In this document: positions 1 to 8,940 of the stretch, one piece after another
How the letters are laid out: every line of letters begins with the position of its first letter
How positions within the stretch are numbered: the stretch's first letter is position 1
DNA from: Atlantibacter hermannii
GTDB taxonomy: Bacteria > Pseudomonadota > Gammaproteobacteria > Enterobacterales > Enterobacteriaceae
Assembly: GCA_900635495.1 (NCBI GenBank)
Contig: LR134136.1
Coordinates: forward strand, 4,402,001 to 4,466,000
Direction of reading: 5' to 3'
DNA length: 64,000 nucleotides
Made by a program: the position numbers and the translations under genes
The notes under the pieces: model-generated
What the model saw: the letters and a program-made list of their open reading frames with translations, nothing else
Databases searched by the model: none
Told to the model about the DNA's origin: nothing

Positions 1-345
1 AACATTTATCACGCCCGGAATAAGCCCGGCAACAGGCACCAGATTGGCACCTGGGGTTAAAGGCTGCGTAAACGTCAGCGGAATATTTGCGCCAGCTTTA
101 TCACCAACGGTGATCGTCGCTGTTTCTGCGGCGGCTGGCCAGTAAAATCCTAGATACAAGCACAGTGGCGCGGTATTAAAAGGGTTAGCAATGATCGTTG
201 CATTTTGCTGGGTAATATTTTGAGAAATATTGGCCAGTAATAACTGATATTTATTCGCGTGATCAATCACAAGCGCATTATTAATATCAATACCCTGAAC
301 GACAGGGGCACGCGGGGTCGGTAAGGGAGGAACAGGCAGTGTCAT
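1..345 (-). CDS. Unknown protein, partial (C-terminus beyond left edge)
   Basis: An uninterrupted reading frame of 115 codons starts at the ATG at 345-343 and runs off the left edge. An AAGGA Shine-Dalgarno lies a few bases upstream. The N-terminus is proline-rich (MTLPVPPLPTPRAP), followed by a stretch rich in Ile, Asn, Gln and Ala (NISQNITQQNATIIANPF) and a TITVGDKAGANIPLTF segment that suggests beta structure. There is no signal peptide or transmembrane segment in the visible part. I do not recognise the family. It is separated from cpxP by about 370 bp and may belong to an unrelated accessory locus. Confidence 0.6.
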   Translation of the reverse strand, partial: MTLPVPPLPTPRAPVVQGIDINNALVIDHANKYQLLLANISQNITQQNATIIANPFNTAPLCLYLGFYWPAAAETATITVGDKAGANIPLTFTQPLTPGANLVPVAGLIPGVINV

Positions 346-648
346 GATAATATCCTTTTTCAATCCATGATTAAGCCGACAACTCCTGAGAGGAAATCGC
401 TAAATTCAACTCTCTTATTAAGGTCAGCATTTATTTACGCGTCACTCTTCAACGATGACGGCGACACCAAATTACCCGCCTTAATGCAGGGTGATTGACT
501 CAAATTTAGCCTCAGAGTGATTATTTATGGCTCGCCAACGGCTCGTCAGGGAAATCCACGCTACGCTCAATGGCATCAGCTGAAGCGAAAAGGCCGGTGT
601 CGAGAGAGGCCCCCGACGCGGAACGGACCTGAAGACAGAAAAAAGGGC
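346..648. other. Intergenic stretch without a supported gene
   Basis: The region between the left-edge gene and the cpxP terminator is about 300 bp. It presumably holds the promoter of the left-edge gene, which reads leftward. The only long frame here crosses the cpxP terminator and part of cpxP, has a composition unlike a real protein and lacks a convincing Shine-Dalgarno, so I do not call it. Confidence 0.5.
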
Positions 649-675
649 AAAAAAAACCCTCCGGTTAGGGAGGGG
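649..675 (-). terminator. Rho-independent terminator of cpxP
   Basis: Read on the minus strand, the stem CCTCCC / GGAGGG closes a five-base loop and is followed by eight T. It lies about 40 bp downstream of the cpxP stop codon. Confidence 0.8.
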
Positions 676-713
676 AAGACAGGGATGGTGTCTATGGCAA
701 GGAAACAGGGTTG

Positions 714-1223
714 TTACTGGTTACTACTACGGGTAGTGCTACTAAACACATTTGCCGAGGAGGACCGTTGCATTTGCGACACTTCCCGCAACTGCGTCAT
801 ACGATACTGGTGCTTCTCGTTTAAAACCGCTTGCTGTTCCGGTGTTAACAACCGGTACATTTGATTGCGCACTTTTGCCATTTCAACCTGGCGCGCAACC
901 TGCTCTTGTGGCCATCTTTTCGGCCTGAGCTCGCACAGCGTTTTCATCAAAATTTTCTGCGGTGACCAGGCGATGCATGGTCTCCATTTCGCTAACATTA
1001 ACAGGCGGCTGTTCATGCTTTGCCTGCTGCATGAGGTCGCGCATTTGCTGACGTTGCTTTTCGGTCAAACGAATGCCGTCAAACATATGGCTCTGCACAC
1101 TGTTGCGTTGCGCCAGCCTTCAGCGGGATGCCAGTTATCGCCGTTAACAACTTCAGCAGCATGGCTTGCGAAAGTACTGATCGCCAGTGTTGACGCCATG
1201 ACGGCAGCGGTAACTTTGCGCAT
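714..1223 (-). CDS. cpxP: CpxP, periplasmic inhibitor of the Cpx response (frame broken twice)
   Basis: CpxP is a periplasmic adaptor that restrains the sensor kinase CpxA and delivers misfolded proteins to DegP. The start MRKVTAAVMASTLAIS is a typical signal peptide. Conserved blocks include QSHMFDGIRLT, QMRDLMQQA and the LTxxQ-type repeat LLTPEQQAVLNEKH. The coding frame changes twice. One base appears to be missing near 1116-1119 (the GAAG-CTG region), and one base is extra near 905-910 (ATGGCCACAAGAG, where ATGGCC CAA GAG is expected). The two changes cancel, so the C-terminus is in the original frame. Because neighbouring genes show the same kind of defect, sequencing error is more likely than true decay. 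The gene diverges from cpxR, and both are probably controlled by the CpxR box between them. Confidence 0.85.
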
Positions 1224-1304
1224 CACTGACTCCTGGAAACTTGGGCGCTGCGATTCAACGAGGACCAGTTTTACGATTCAGGCTGCAAACATGCGTCAGG
1301 GGGT

Positions 1305-1319
1305 GTAAAACAACGTAAA
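1305..1319. promoter_or_regulatory. CpxR box in the cpxP-cpxR divergent promoter
   Basis: GTAAA-N5-GTAAA is present exactly (1305-1309 and 1315-1319) in the 149-bp spacer between cpxP and cpxR. This is the CpxR binding consensus, and its position fits autoregulation of both transcripts. Confidence 0.9.
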
Positions 1320-1372
1320 GTCATGGATTACCGGGCCTTGATGACGTAATTTTTGCCTCGGAGGTATTAACA

Positions 1373-2071
1373 ATGAATAAAATCCTGTTAGTTGATGATG
1401 ATCGTGAACTCACTTCTCTTTTGAAAGAGCTTCTCGACATGGAAGGTTTTAATGTGCTGGTCGCTCACGACGGCGAACAGGCGCTGAATCTTCTGGATGA
1501 CAGCATCGACCTGCTTTTGCTCGACGTCATGATGCCAAAGAAAAACGGCATAGATACACTTAAAGAGCTACGTCAGACTCACCAGACACCTGTAATCATG
1601 CTGACCGCGCGCGGCAGCGAACTGGACCGCGTGTTAGGCCTTGAACTGGGCGCGGACGACTATTTACCTAAACCCTTTAACGATCGTGAACTGGTGGCAC
1701 GCATTCGCGCCATCCTGCGCCGTTCCCACTGGAGCGAGCAGCAGCAAAACAGCGACAACGGCTCGCCGAATCTTGAAGTTGACGCCCTGAGCCTGAATCC
1801 AGGCCGCCAGGAAGCCAGCTTCGATGGAACCGCGCTTGAACTGACCGGCACTGAATTCACGCTGCTTTATCTTCTGGCTCAGCATCTTGGTCAGGTGGTG
1901 TCCCGTGAGCATCTCAGCCAGGAGGTATTAGGGAAGCGCCTGACGCCATTCGATCGCGCAATAGATATGCATATTTCTAACCTGCGCCGCAAACTGCCTG
2001 ACCGCAAAGACGGGCATCCGTGGTTTAAAACCTTACGTGGACGGGGTTACCTGATGGTATCCGCTTCATGA
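1373..2071 (+). CDS. cpxR: CpxR, envelope-stress response regulator
   Basis: OmpR/PhoB-type cytoplasmic response regulator that activates envelope protein-folding factors when phosphorylated by CpxA. It is 232 aa, the usual length. The receiver domain occupies about residues 1-120: acidic pair DDD near residue 8, phospho-acceptor Asp in LLLLDVMMP, signalling Thr in VIMLTARG and Lys in YLPKPFN. The winged-helix domain follows at about 135-230 (LTGTEFTLLYLL, DMHISNLRRKL, LRGRGYLM). A Shine-Dalgarno GGAGG lies upstream of the ATG. The stop overlaps the cpxA start by four bases (ATGA), indicating translational coupling. Confidence 0.98.
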   Translation: MNKILLVDDDRELTSLLKELLDMEGFNVLVAHDGEQALNLLDDSIDLLLLDVMMPKKNGIDTLKELRQTHQTPVIMLTARGSELDRVLGLELGADDYLPKPFNDRELVARIRAILRRSHWSEQQQNSDNGSPNLEVDALSLNPGRQEASFDGTALELTGTEFTLLYLLAQHLGQVVSREHLSQEVLGKRLTPFDRAIDMHISNLRRKLPDRKDGHPWFKTLRGRGYLMVSAS

Positions 2072-3444
2072 TTGGTAGCCTGACCGCACGAATATTTGCC
2101 ATTTTTTGGCTGACGTTAGCCCTGGTACTGATGCTGGTTTTGATGTTGCCCAAGCTCGATTCACGACAAATGACCGAGCTGATGGAAAGCGAGCAACGCC
2201 AGGGCATTATGATTGAGCAGCACGTTGAAGCTGAGCTGGCAAACGATCCGCCTAACGATTTGATGTGGTGGCGCAGGCTGTTTCGCGCCATCGACAAATG
2301 GGCGCCGCCCGGACAACGCCTGGTGTTAGTTACCAGCGAAGGACGCGTGATCGGCGCTGAACGCAGCGAAATGCAGATCATTCGTAACTTTATCGGTCAG
2401 GGCTGACAATTCCGATCATCCACAAAAGAAAAGTATGGCCGCCAGGAAATGGTGGGTCCTTTTTCCGTGCGTGACGGGGAAGATAACTATCAGCTCTATC
2501 TGATTCGCCCCGCCAGCAATTCGCAGTCCGATTTTATTAATCTGCTGTTTGACCGGCCATTACTACTGTTGATTGTGACGATGCTGGTCAGCTCGCCTTT
2601 GCTGTTATGGCTCGCCTGGAGCCTGGCGAAACCGGCACGAAAACTGAAAAAACGCTGCGGATGAAGTCGCGCAGGGCAATTTACGTCAGCATCCGGAGCT
2701 GGAAGCCGGACCGCAGGAATTTTTGGCAGCAGGCGCCAGCTTCAACCAAATGATAACGGCGCTGGAACGCATGATGACGACCCAGCAGCGTTTATTGTCT
2801 GATATCTCCCATGAGTTGCGCACGCCGTTAACGCGTTTGCAGCTAGGCACCGCCCTGTTGCGCCGCCGCGCAGGCGAGAGTAAAGAACTGGGAGCGCATT
2901 GAAACCGAGGCGCATCGTTTAGACAGCATGATCAACGATTTGCTGGTGATGTCGCGCAATCAGCAAAAAAATGCGTTGGTTAGTGAAACCATGAAGGCCA
3001 ATCAACTGTGGCGTGAAGTGCTTGATAACGCCGCGTTTGAAGCCGAGCAGATGGGGAAATCCTTTGAGGTCGCCTATCCGCCTGGCCCATGGCTGCTGTA
3101 TGGCAACCCCAATGCGCTGGAAAGCGCGCTGGAAAATATCGTCCGTAATGCCCTGCGCTACTCGCATACCAAAATTTGCGTCAGTTTCGCGGTTGATAAG
3201 GAAGGGATTACCGTGACGGTGGATGACGACGGCCCTGGCGTCAGTCCGGAAGACCGCGAACAGATTTTCCGTCCGTTCTATCGTACTGATGAAGCCCGCG
3301 ACCGCGAATCCGGCGGCACCGGGCTGGGCCTCGCGATTGTTGAGACCGCCATCCAGCAGCACCGGGGTTGGGGTTAAAGCTGAAGACAGCCCGCTCGGCG
3401 GCCTGCGGCTGGTGATTTGGCTGCCGTTGTATCGCCGTACCTGA
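2068..3444 (+). CDS. cpxA: CpxA, envelope-stress sensor histidine kinase (five frame breaks)
   Basis: Inner-membrane sensor kinase/phosphatase partner of CpxR. The pieces align end to end with CpxA: N-terminal membrane segment (IFAIFWLTLALVLMLVLML), periplasmic domain, second membrane segment near 2550-2620, HAMP, HisKA with the phospho-acceptor His in DISHELRTPL, and the ATPase domain with NIVRNALRYS, DDDGPGV and GGTGLGLAI. Five one-base changes break the frame: extra G near 2400-2402, one A missing in the A run near 2428-2432, extra A near 2648-2653, extra G near 2890-2892 and extra G near 3365-3373. All are in homopolymers, and each repair restores the conserved protein. I treat this as a sequencing artefact, although a true pseudogene cannot be excluded from one sequence. 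Confidence 0.88.
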
Positions 3445-3448
3445 CCAT

Positions 3449-3482
3449 CGCGTCTCTTTGAGTTGCAGAGAGACGCGTTTTT
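3449..3482 (+). terminator. Rho-independent terminator after cpxRA
   Basis: A nine-base-pair stem CGCGTCTCT / AGAGACGCG is followed by five T. It lies directly after the cpxA stop and before trmL. Confidence 0.85.
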
Positions 3483-3530
3483 CTCCCCGCTGACTTCTGC
3501 TATTCTGCGCCCCTTGTTGATGGGGGCCTT

Positions 3531-4004
3531 ATGCTTAATATCGTACTTTTCGAACCTGAAATTCCGCCTAACACAGGCAATATTATTCGCCTGTGCGCAA
3601 ACACCGGTTTTAAACTGCATATCATTGAGCCGATGGGTTTTACCTGGGATGACAAGCGCCTGCGCCGGGCGGGACTGGATTATCATGAGTTCGCCGCCGT
3701 TACTCGTCATGCCAGTTACGACGCTTTTCTGAAAGCCCAAAAACCTGCGCGCTTGTTCGCGTTAACCACCAAAGGCACGCCCGCGCACAGCGCCGTAAGT
3801 TATGCGCCAGGCGATTATTTGCTGTTTGGCCCGGAAACGCGCGGATTGCCGCCGACAGTGCTGGACGCCCTGCCCGCTCAGCAAAAAATTCGTATTCCGA
3901 TGATGCCGGACAGCCGTAGCATGAATTTATCTAACGCCGTGTCGGTTGTGGTGTATGAAGCGTGGCGCCAGCTTGATTACGCCGGCGCCGTACTGCGCAG
4001 TTAA
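3531..4004 (+). CDS. trmL: TrmL, tRNA (cytidine/uridine-34 2'-O-) methyltransferase
   Basis: SPOUT-family enzyme that methylates the ribose of the wobble nucleotide in two leucine tRNA isoacceptors. It is 157 aa, the full family length. Characteristic segments are the N-terminal FEPEIPPNTGNIIRLCANTG, the knot-forming LLFGPETRGLP and the C-terminal RSMNLSNAVSVVVYE. The start follows a GGGGG-type Shine-Dalgarno (gggggccttATG). It converges on cysE, and the two stop codons overlap. Its placement beside cpxA rather than lld genes differs from E. coli K-12. Confidence 0.97.
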   Translation: MLNIVLFEPEIPPNTGNIIRLCANTGFKLHIIEPMGFTWDDKRLRRAGLDYHEFAAVTRHASYDAFLKAQKPARLFALTTKGTPAHSAVSYAPGDYLLFGPETRGLPPTVLDALPAQQKIRIPMMPDSRSMNLSNAVSVVVYEAWRQLDYAGAVLRS

Positions 4005-4822
4005 ATACCGTCGCCGTTTTCGAAGCCGTTATTCGCGCCGTTGAAGTGTTGATCCATATCCATGGCGGGTTTATCACTTTCCGGCTTGCCGACAATACGT
4101 GCCGGTACGCCAGCGGCGGTGGTGTGGGGGGGAACAGGTTGTAATACCACCGACCCCGCGCCGATTTTCGCGCCGCGCCCCACTTCGATATTACCGAGAA
4201 TTTTTGCGCCCGCGCCGATCATCACCCCTTCGCGTATTTTAGGGTGGCGATCGCCGCTGGTTTTACCGGTACCGCCCAGTGTCACCGACTGGAGAATAGA
4301 CACATCGTTTTCCACCACGGCGGTTTCACCAATAACGATTCCGGTAGCGTGGTCGAGCATAATGCCACGGCCAATTTTCGCCGCCGGATGAATATCAACC
4401 TGGAAAGAAACCGATACCTGATTTTGCAGGAATATCGCCAGCGCGCGGCGGCCCTGATTCCACAACCAGTGTCCGATTCGGTGCGCCTGAAGCGCATGAA
4501 AGCCTTTGAGATACAGCAACGGCGTGGAGTATTTATCAACCGCCGGGTCGCGCGTACGTACGGCCTGGATATCGCAGGCGGCGGATTCAATCATCTGCGG
4601 GTCTGCATCATAGGCCTCTTCCACCACTTCACGGATAGCGATAGCCGGCATGATTGGCGATGCCAGTTTGTTTGCGAGCATATAGCTCAGCGCACTTCCA
4701 AGATTTTCATGTTTCAGCAACGTAGCATGGTAAAAACTGGCCAGCATCGGCTCGCAATCGGCGAGCGCCCTCGCTTCGGCTTTTATGTTATTCCATACCA
4801 AATCCAGTTCTTCACACGGCAT
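4001..4822 (-). CDS. cysE: CysE, serine O-acetyltransferase
   Basis: Catalyses the first committed step of cysteine synthesis, acetyl-CoA plus L-serine to O-acetylserine. It is 273 aa when started at MPCEELDLVWNN, which has a GGAGAG Shine-Dalgarno; the frame is open 18 codons further upstream but nothing supports that start. The N-terminal helical domain is followed by the left-handed beta-helix hexapeptide repeats (IHPAAKIGRGIMLDHATGIV ... GAGAKILGNIEVGRGAKIGAG). The C-terminus ends in GDGI; the terminal Ile is the residue that inserts in CysK in the cysteine synthase complex. It follows gpsA, probably in one secB-gpsA-cysE transcript. Confidence 0.97.
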   Translation of the reverse strand: MPCEELDLVWNNIKAEARALADCEPMLASFYHATLLKHENLGSALSYMLANKLASPIMPAIAIREVVEEAYDADPQMIESAACDIQAVRTRDPAVDKYSTPLLYLKGFHALQAHRIGHWLWNQGRRALAIFLQNQVSVSFQVDIHPAAKIGRGIMLDHATGIVIGETAVVENDVSILQSVTLGGTGKTSGDRHPKIREGVMIGAGAKILGNIEVGRGAKIGAGSVVLQPVPPHTTAAGVPARIVGKPESDKPAMDMDQHFNGANNGFENGDGI

Positions 4823-4897
4823 TGCTCTCTCCAGAAAAACAAGCAGCGCCCGGTAAACGATCTTACCGGTACGCAATAAGGGTCACAGTAGGTTCCG

Positions 4898-5918
4898 TTA
4901 ATGACTGCTTTTCTCGTCCTTGCGTGCTCGTCCGAGCAACGTTAATGCTGCCTCGCGAGCATTTTTTTCCGCAATATAATACTTGATAAATTTCCTCGGT
5001 TATTGGCATTTCCACCCCGAAGCGCGCCGCTAATTCACGCACCTCTTTGGTGTTGCGATAACCTTCAACCACCTGACCAATGGTCTGCTGCGCCGTGATC
5101 ACGTCCATTCCCTGCCCAAGCATCATACCGAAGCGGCGGTTACGGGATTGGTTATCGGTACAGGTCAACACCAGATCACCCAGGCCCGCCATACCCATAA
5201 ACGTAGTAGGATCGGCACCCAGCGCGGTACCCAGCCGTGTCATTTCGGTGAGCCCACGGGTGATCAGCGCGGTTCGTGCATTGGCGCCAAAGCCAATGCC
5301 GTCAGACATCCCTGCGCCGATAGCGATGACGTTTTTCACTGCGCCACCAAGCTGTACGCCGATGAAATCGGGATTGCTGTAAACGCGGAAACTTTTGCCG
5401 CAGTGCAGCAACTGCTGGAGATCTTCCGTGAAAGCCTCATCTGTAGACGCCAGAGAGATCGCCGTCGGCAGACCAGCCGCCAGTTCTTTTGCGAACGTCG
5501 GCCCGGAGATCACCGCCAGCGGGATATCATCACCCAGCGCTTCACGGGCGACATCCTGCAACAGACGTCCGGTTTCCGCTTCCAGCCCTTTCGTGGCCCA
5601 GACGACGCGCGCATCGGGGCGCATCAGCGGTTTTATCTGACGCAGCACCTGGCCGAACACGTGACTTGGCACCACGACCAGAATATTGCGGCTGGCCGCA
5701 AGGGCGGTGGCTAAATCGCTTTCAAGATGGAGTGAGTCGGGGAAAGGCACATCCGGAAGAAACGCAGCGTTACAACGGTCAGCCTGTAACGTGGCGATAT
5801 GTTTAGGATCGTGGCCCCAGAGGACGACCTGGTGGCCGTTTCTCGCCAGGGTAATGGCAAGAGCGGTGCCGTAAGATCCGGCACCGATGACTGTCATTGA
5901 AGCAGTAGGGTTATTCAT
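4898..5918 (-). CDS. gpsA: GpsA, NAD(P)-dependent glycerol-3-phosphate dehydrogenase (one frame break)
   Basis: Makes sn-glycerol 3-phosphate from dihydroxyacetone phosphate for phospholipid synthesis. The Rossmann motif GAGSYGTALA is at residues 12-21, the catalytic Lys lies in GGAVKNVIAIG, and GMAGLGDLVLTCT is conserved. Near the C-terminus a run of seven A (about 4960-4966) shifts the frame after QVLYCGK. Removing one A gives the expected NAREAALTLLGRARKDEKSSH ending at the TAA at 4898, for 339 aa. The gene is normally essential, so sequencing error is the likely explanation. The ATG shares one base with the secB stop. Confidence 0.93.
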
Positions 5919-6385
5919 CAGGCATCCTGATGGTCTTGCGCACCTTCGCCGGACTGCTGCTGCAGATAGTTCATGAACAACGCGTCGAAGTTAACCGGCG
6001 CAAGGTTCAGTTGCGGGAAAGTGCCGCGGGAAACCAGGCTAGTGATACATTCACGCGCATACGGGAACAGAATGTTCGGGCAGTATGCACCCAGGCAATG
6101 TGCCAGCTGCGTGCCTTCAATGCCGCCGACGGAGAAGATGCCTGCCTGCTGAACTTCGCACAGGAACGCAGTGTCATTTTCAAGCGTAGCGGTAACGGTC
6201 ACGCGCAGGACCACTTCATAAACATCGTCAGCCAACTGGTTAGACGCGGTGTCGAGGTCCAGTTTAACTTCCGGCTGCCAGTCTTTCTGAAACACATGCG
6301 GCGCATTCGGTGCTTCAAAAGAGATATCCTTGGTGTAAACGCGTTGAATCTGAAAGGTCATTTCAGTGTTGTTTTGTTCTGACAT
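5918..6385 (-). CDS. secB: SecB, export chaperone
   Basis: Tetrameric cytoplasmic chaperone that keeps precursor proteins unfolded and hands them to SecA. It is 155 aa, as expected. Conserved features are FQIQRVYTKDISFEAPNAP (start of the first strand, substrate groove), the acidic SecA-contact region EVKLDLDT and LAHCLGAYCPNILFPYAREC, followed by RGTFPQLNLAPVNFDALF. It is translationally coupled to gpsA downstream (TGATG). Confidence 0.98.
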   Translation of the reverse strand: MSEQNNTEMTFQIQRVYTKDISFEAPNAPHVFQKDWQPEVKLDLDTASNQLADDVYEVVLRVTVTATLENDTAFLCEVQQAGIFSVGGIEGTQLAHCLGAYCPNILFPYARECITSLVSRGTFPQLNLAPVNFDALFMNYLQQQSGEGAQDHQDA

Positions 6386-6435
6386 GTGTAAACCCTTAAG
6401 TGTTGTCCTTCATAATGCCTTACGGCGAAGCAGCG

Positions 6436-6687
6436 CTAGCGCAGCAGGGGATCGAGTCCACCACGCGCATCCAGCGCATACAAGTCGTCACAACCGCCAA
6501 TGTGCTGTGCATCAATAAAAATCTGCGGCACCGTCGTGCGGCCACTGCGCTTAATCATCTCTTCCCGTTTAGCAGCGTCCCCGTCAATGGGTAACTCTTC
6601 AAACGTAACGCCTTTACTCGCCAGCAATGCTTTGGCGCGGTGGCAGTATGGGCAGGTTACTTTGGTATAGATTTCGATATTAGCCAT
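6436..6687 (-). CDS. grxC: GrxC, glutaredoxin 3
   Basis: Small cytoplasmic glutathione-dependent disulfide reductase. It is 83 aa with the dithiol active site TCPYCHRAK at residues 10-18, the cis-Pro motif TVPQIFID and the glutathione-binding GGCDDLYAL. The frame stays open to 6741, but the Met at 6687 gives the family length. It lies between yibN and secB on the same strand. Confidence 0.97.
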   Translation of the reverse strand: MANIEIYTKVTCPYCHRAKALLASKGVTFEELPIDGDAAKREEMIKRSGRTTVPQIFIDAQHIGGCDDLYALDARGGLDPLLR

Positions 6688-6706
6688 GGCGATACCTTTG
6701 CGTGAT

Positions 6707-7138
6707 TTATTTTCCGCGCACCAGTGGAAGGTTTTCACCACTCCAGCCTGCTACACCGTCTTTAAGCACAAAAACTCGCTCGAAACCGGCTTTCAGCAAC
6801 GCGTTAGCAGATTCCTGGGCTGACATACCGTTACCATCAACCACAATAATCGGCTGCGCTTTATGCTTATCCAGCTCGCCCGTGTTATTGGCTTTGATTT
6901 CATTGGGCAGAACGTTCAGGGCGCTGGCGATATGGCCTTTGCGGAAATCGTCACGTTGACGGATATCCACAACCACTGCGTCTTCTTTATTGATAAGACG
7001 CGTCGCTTCACCACGGGAGATCACCTTCACTTTAGACGTGAGGCTTTTGAAGGTGGTAAAGAGCACCGCACCCAGTAACGCGACCCAGGCGATACTAAGT
7101 ATGGGGTGACGGCTAACGAATTGCATAATTTCTTGCAT
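6707..7138 (-). CDS. yibN: YibN, membrane-anchored rhodanese-like protein without an active-site Cys
   Basis: 143 aa when started at MQEIMQFVSRHP, matching YibN in length. An N-terminal membrane segment (ILSIAWVALLGAVLFTTF, about residues 12-29) anchors a cytoplasmic rhodanese fold (VVVDIRQRDDFRKGHI; VFVLKDGVAGWSGENLPLVRGK). At the expected active-site loop the sequence reads VVDGNGMSAQES, with no cysteine, and no Cys occurs anywhere in the protein, so sulfur transfer by the usual mechanism seems impossible. The role is unproven. It is the first gene of the leftward yibN-grxC-secB-gpsA-cysE series. Confidence 0.93.
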   Translation of the reverse strand: MQEIMQFVSRHPILSIAWVALLGAVLFTTFKSLTSKVKVISRGEATRLINKEDAVVVDIRQRDDFRKGHIASALNVLPNEIKANNTGELDKHKAQPIIVVDGNGMSAQESANALLKAGFERVFVLKDGVAGWSGENLPLVRGK

Positions 7139-7383
7139 GGGGGGTAAAGGCTCCCGACTGAGTGAAAAAAACCAGGTGAGGAGTATACCTTCGCGTTGTG
7201 TCAATTACAGCCAGCGGGACACAGGTAATGCATATTCTGCGGGCTATTACAGAAAAAATGACGCAAAGCGCCTGAAAGTGCAGCTATCCAGCCCGCTTTT
7301 TTTGATCTTCTGTGGCTATTTGTGCCAATAAGTTGTAGTAAAATTACGCAAATTTTTTATCTTTGAGCAATGAGGTTATCGCA
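7139..7383. promoter_or_regulatory. Divergent promoter region yibN / gpmI
   Basis: A 245-bp AT-rich spacer between two divergent genes. It must hold both promoters. I could not assign -10/-35 elements with confidence, although the segment just before gpmI (7320-7370) is rich in A and T. Confidence 0.5.
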
Positions 7384-8931
7384 ATGTCGGTTTCTAAAAA
7401 ACCTATGGTACTGATGATCCTGGATGGCTACGGCTACCGTGAAGACCAGCAGGATAACGCTATTTTCAGCGCCAAAACCCCGGTTATGGACGGTTTGTGG
7501 GCAAAACGCCCTCATACGCTGATTGATGCGTCGGGCCTGGAAGTGGGCTTGCCTGATCGCCAGATGGGCAACTCTGAAGTAGGCCATGTCAACCTGGGTG
7601 CGGGCCGCATCGTGTATCAGGATTTGACGCGCCTGGATGTTGAAATTAAAGAACGCGCTTTCTTCTCCAACCCGGTCCTGACACGCGCGGTGGATACCGC
7701 CGTGGCTTCTGGCAACGCCGTGCACATCATGGGCCTGCTCTCCGCAGGCGGCGTACACAGCCACGAAGACCATATCCTGGCGATGGTGGAACTTGCAGCG
7801 GAACGCGGCGCGGAAAAAATCTATCTGCACGCCTTCCTGGATGGTCGCGATACTCCGCCACGCAGCGCCGAATCCAGCCTGAAACGTTTTGAAGAGACCT
7901 TCGCCGCACTGGGCAAAGGCCGCATCGCGACAATTATTGGCCGTTATTACGCTATGGACCGCGACAACCGTTGGGACCGCGTAGAACTGGCTTACGATCT
8001 GTTGACCCAGGCGCGCGGTGAGTATCAGGCCGATAGCGCCGTTGCCGGTCTGGAAGCCGCTTACGCGCGCGGTGAAAACGATGAATTCGTTAAACCGACC
8101 GTGATCCGCGCCGAAAGCCAACCGGAAGCGGCAATGGAAGACGGTGACGCACTGATTTTCATGAACTTCCGTGCAGACCGTGCCCGTCAAATCACCCGTG
8201 CATTTGTGAACGCCGATTTCGACGGCTTCGCTCGCAAGAAAGTCGTGAAGTTCTCTAACTTCGTGATGCTGACCGAATACGCCGCCAATATCGACACCGC
8301 CTGCGCTTACCCGCCAAGCTCCCTGGTCAATACCTTCGGTGAATGGATGGCGAAAAACGACAAAACCCAGCTGCGTATTTCCGAAACCGAGAAATACGCG
8401 CATGTAACGTTCTTCTTCAACGGCGGCGTGGAAGAGTCTTTCGCAGGGGAAGAACGTATCCTGATCAATTCTCCGAAAGTAGCGACCTATGACCTGCAGC
8501 CAGAAATGAGCTCTGCAGAATTAACTGAAAAATTGATCGCTGCGATCCACAGCGGCAAATACGACGCCATCATCTGTAACTACCCGAACGGGGATATGGT
8601 CGGTCATACCGGCGTGTTTGACGCGGCGGTAAAAGCGGTGGAAGCGCTGGACGCATGCATCGCGCAAGTGACTGAAGCCGTTGAGTCTGTTGGCGGCCAG
8701 CTGCTGATTACCGCTGACCACGGCAATGCTGAACAGATGCGCGATCCGTCTACGGGCCAGGCGCATACCGCGCACACCAACCTTCCGGTGCCGTTGATTT
8801 ATGTCGGTGAAAAGCAAGTGAAAGCGGTAGAAGGCGGCAAATTGTCTGATATCGCACCGACAATGCTGGCGCTGATGGGCATGGAAATCCCGCAAGAGAT
8901 GACTGGTAAGCCGCTGTTCATCGTGGAATAA
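7384..8931 (+). CDS. gpmI: GpmI (GpmM), cofactor-independent phosphoglycerate mutase
   Basis: Interconverts 3- and 2-phosphoglycerate in glycolysis using two Mn ions. It is 515 aa from MSVSKKPMVL. The alkaline-phosphatase-type metal sites are visible: LMILDGYGY near residue 13, the catalytic Ser in GNSEVGHVNLGAG, FLDGRDTPPRS, NFRADRARQ, and LLITADHGNAEQM near the C-terminus. The start at 7384 was chosen over an in-frame upstream Met at 7363 because it matches the family N-terminus. It is followed by envC with a 9-bp gap. Confidence 0.97.
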   Translation: MSVSKKPMVLMILDGYGYREDQQDNAIFSAKTPVMDGLWAKRPHTLIDASGLEVGLPDRQMGNSEVGHVNLGAGRIVYQDLTRLDVEIKERAFFSNPVLTRAVDTAVASGNAVHIMGLLSAGGVHSHEDHILAMVELAAERGAEKIYLHAFLDGRDTPPRSAESSLKRFEETFAALGKGRIATIIGRYYAMDRDNRWDRVELAYDLLTQARGEYQADSAVAGLEAAYARGENDEFVKPTVIRAESQPEAAMEDGDALIFMNFRADRARQITRAFVNADFDGFARKKVVKFSNFVMLTEYAANIDTACAYPPSSLVNTFGEWMAKNDKTQLRISETEKYAHVTFFFNGGVEESFAGEERILINSPKVATYDLQPEMSSAELTEKLIAAIHSGKYDAIICNYPNGDMVGHTGVFDAAVKAVEALDACIAQVTEAVESVGGQLLITADHGNAEQMRDPSTGQAHTAHTNLPVPLIYVGEKQVKAVEGGKLSDIAPTMLALMGMEIPQEMTGKPLFIVE

Positions 8932-8940
8932 TCCCTCCCC

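Noticed and set aside
517..864. 115-codon plus-strand frame over the cpxP terminator
   Set aside because: It crosses a strong terminator and the 3' part of cpxP in antisense; composition is unlike a protein.
714..3444. True pseudogenisation of cpxP and cpxA
   Set aside because: The same homopolymer errors hit essential genes elsewhere in the window, so artefact is the simpler reading, though it is not excluded.
2919..3740. 273-codon minus-strand frame opposite cpxA and trmL
   Set aside because: Shadow of the real plus-strand genes; the antisense frame mirrors codon bias and has no start signal.
7357..8403. 348-codon minus-strand frame opposite gpmI
   Set aside because: Antisense shadow of a well-conserved gene.
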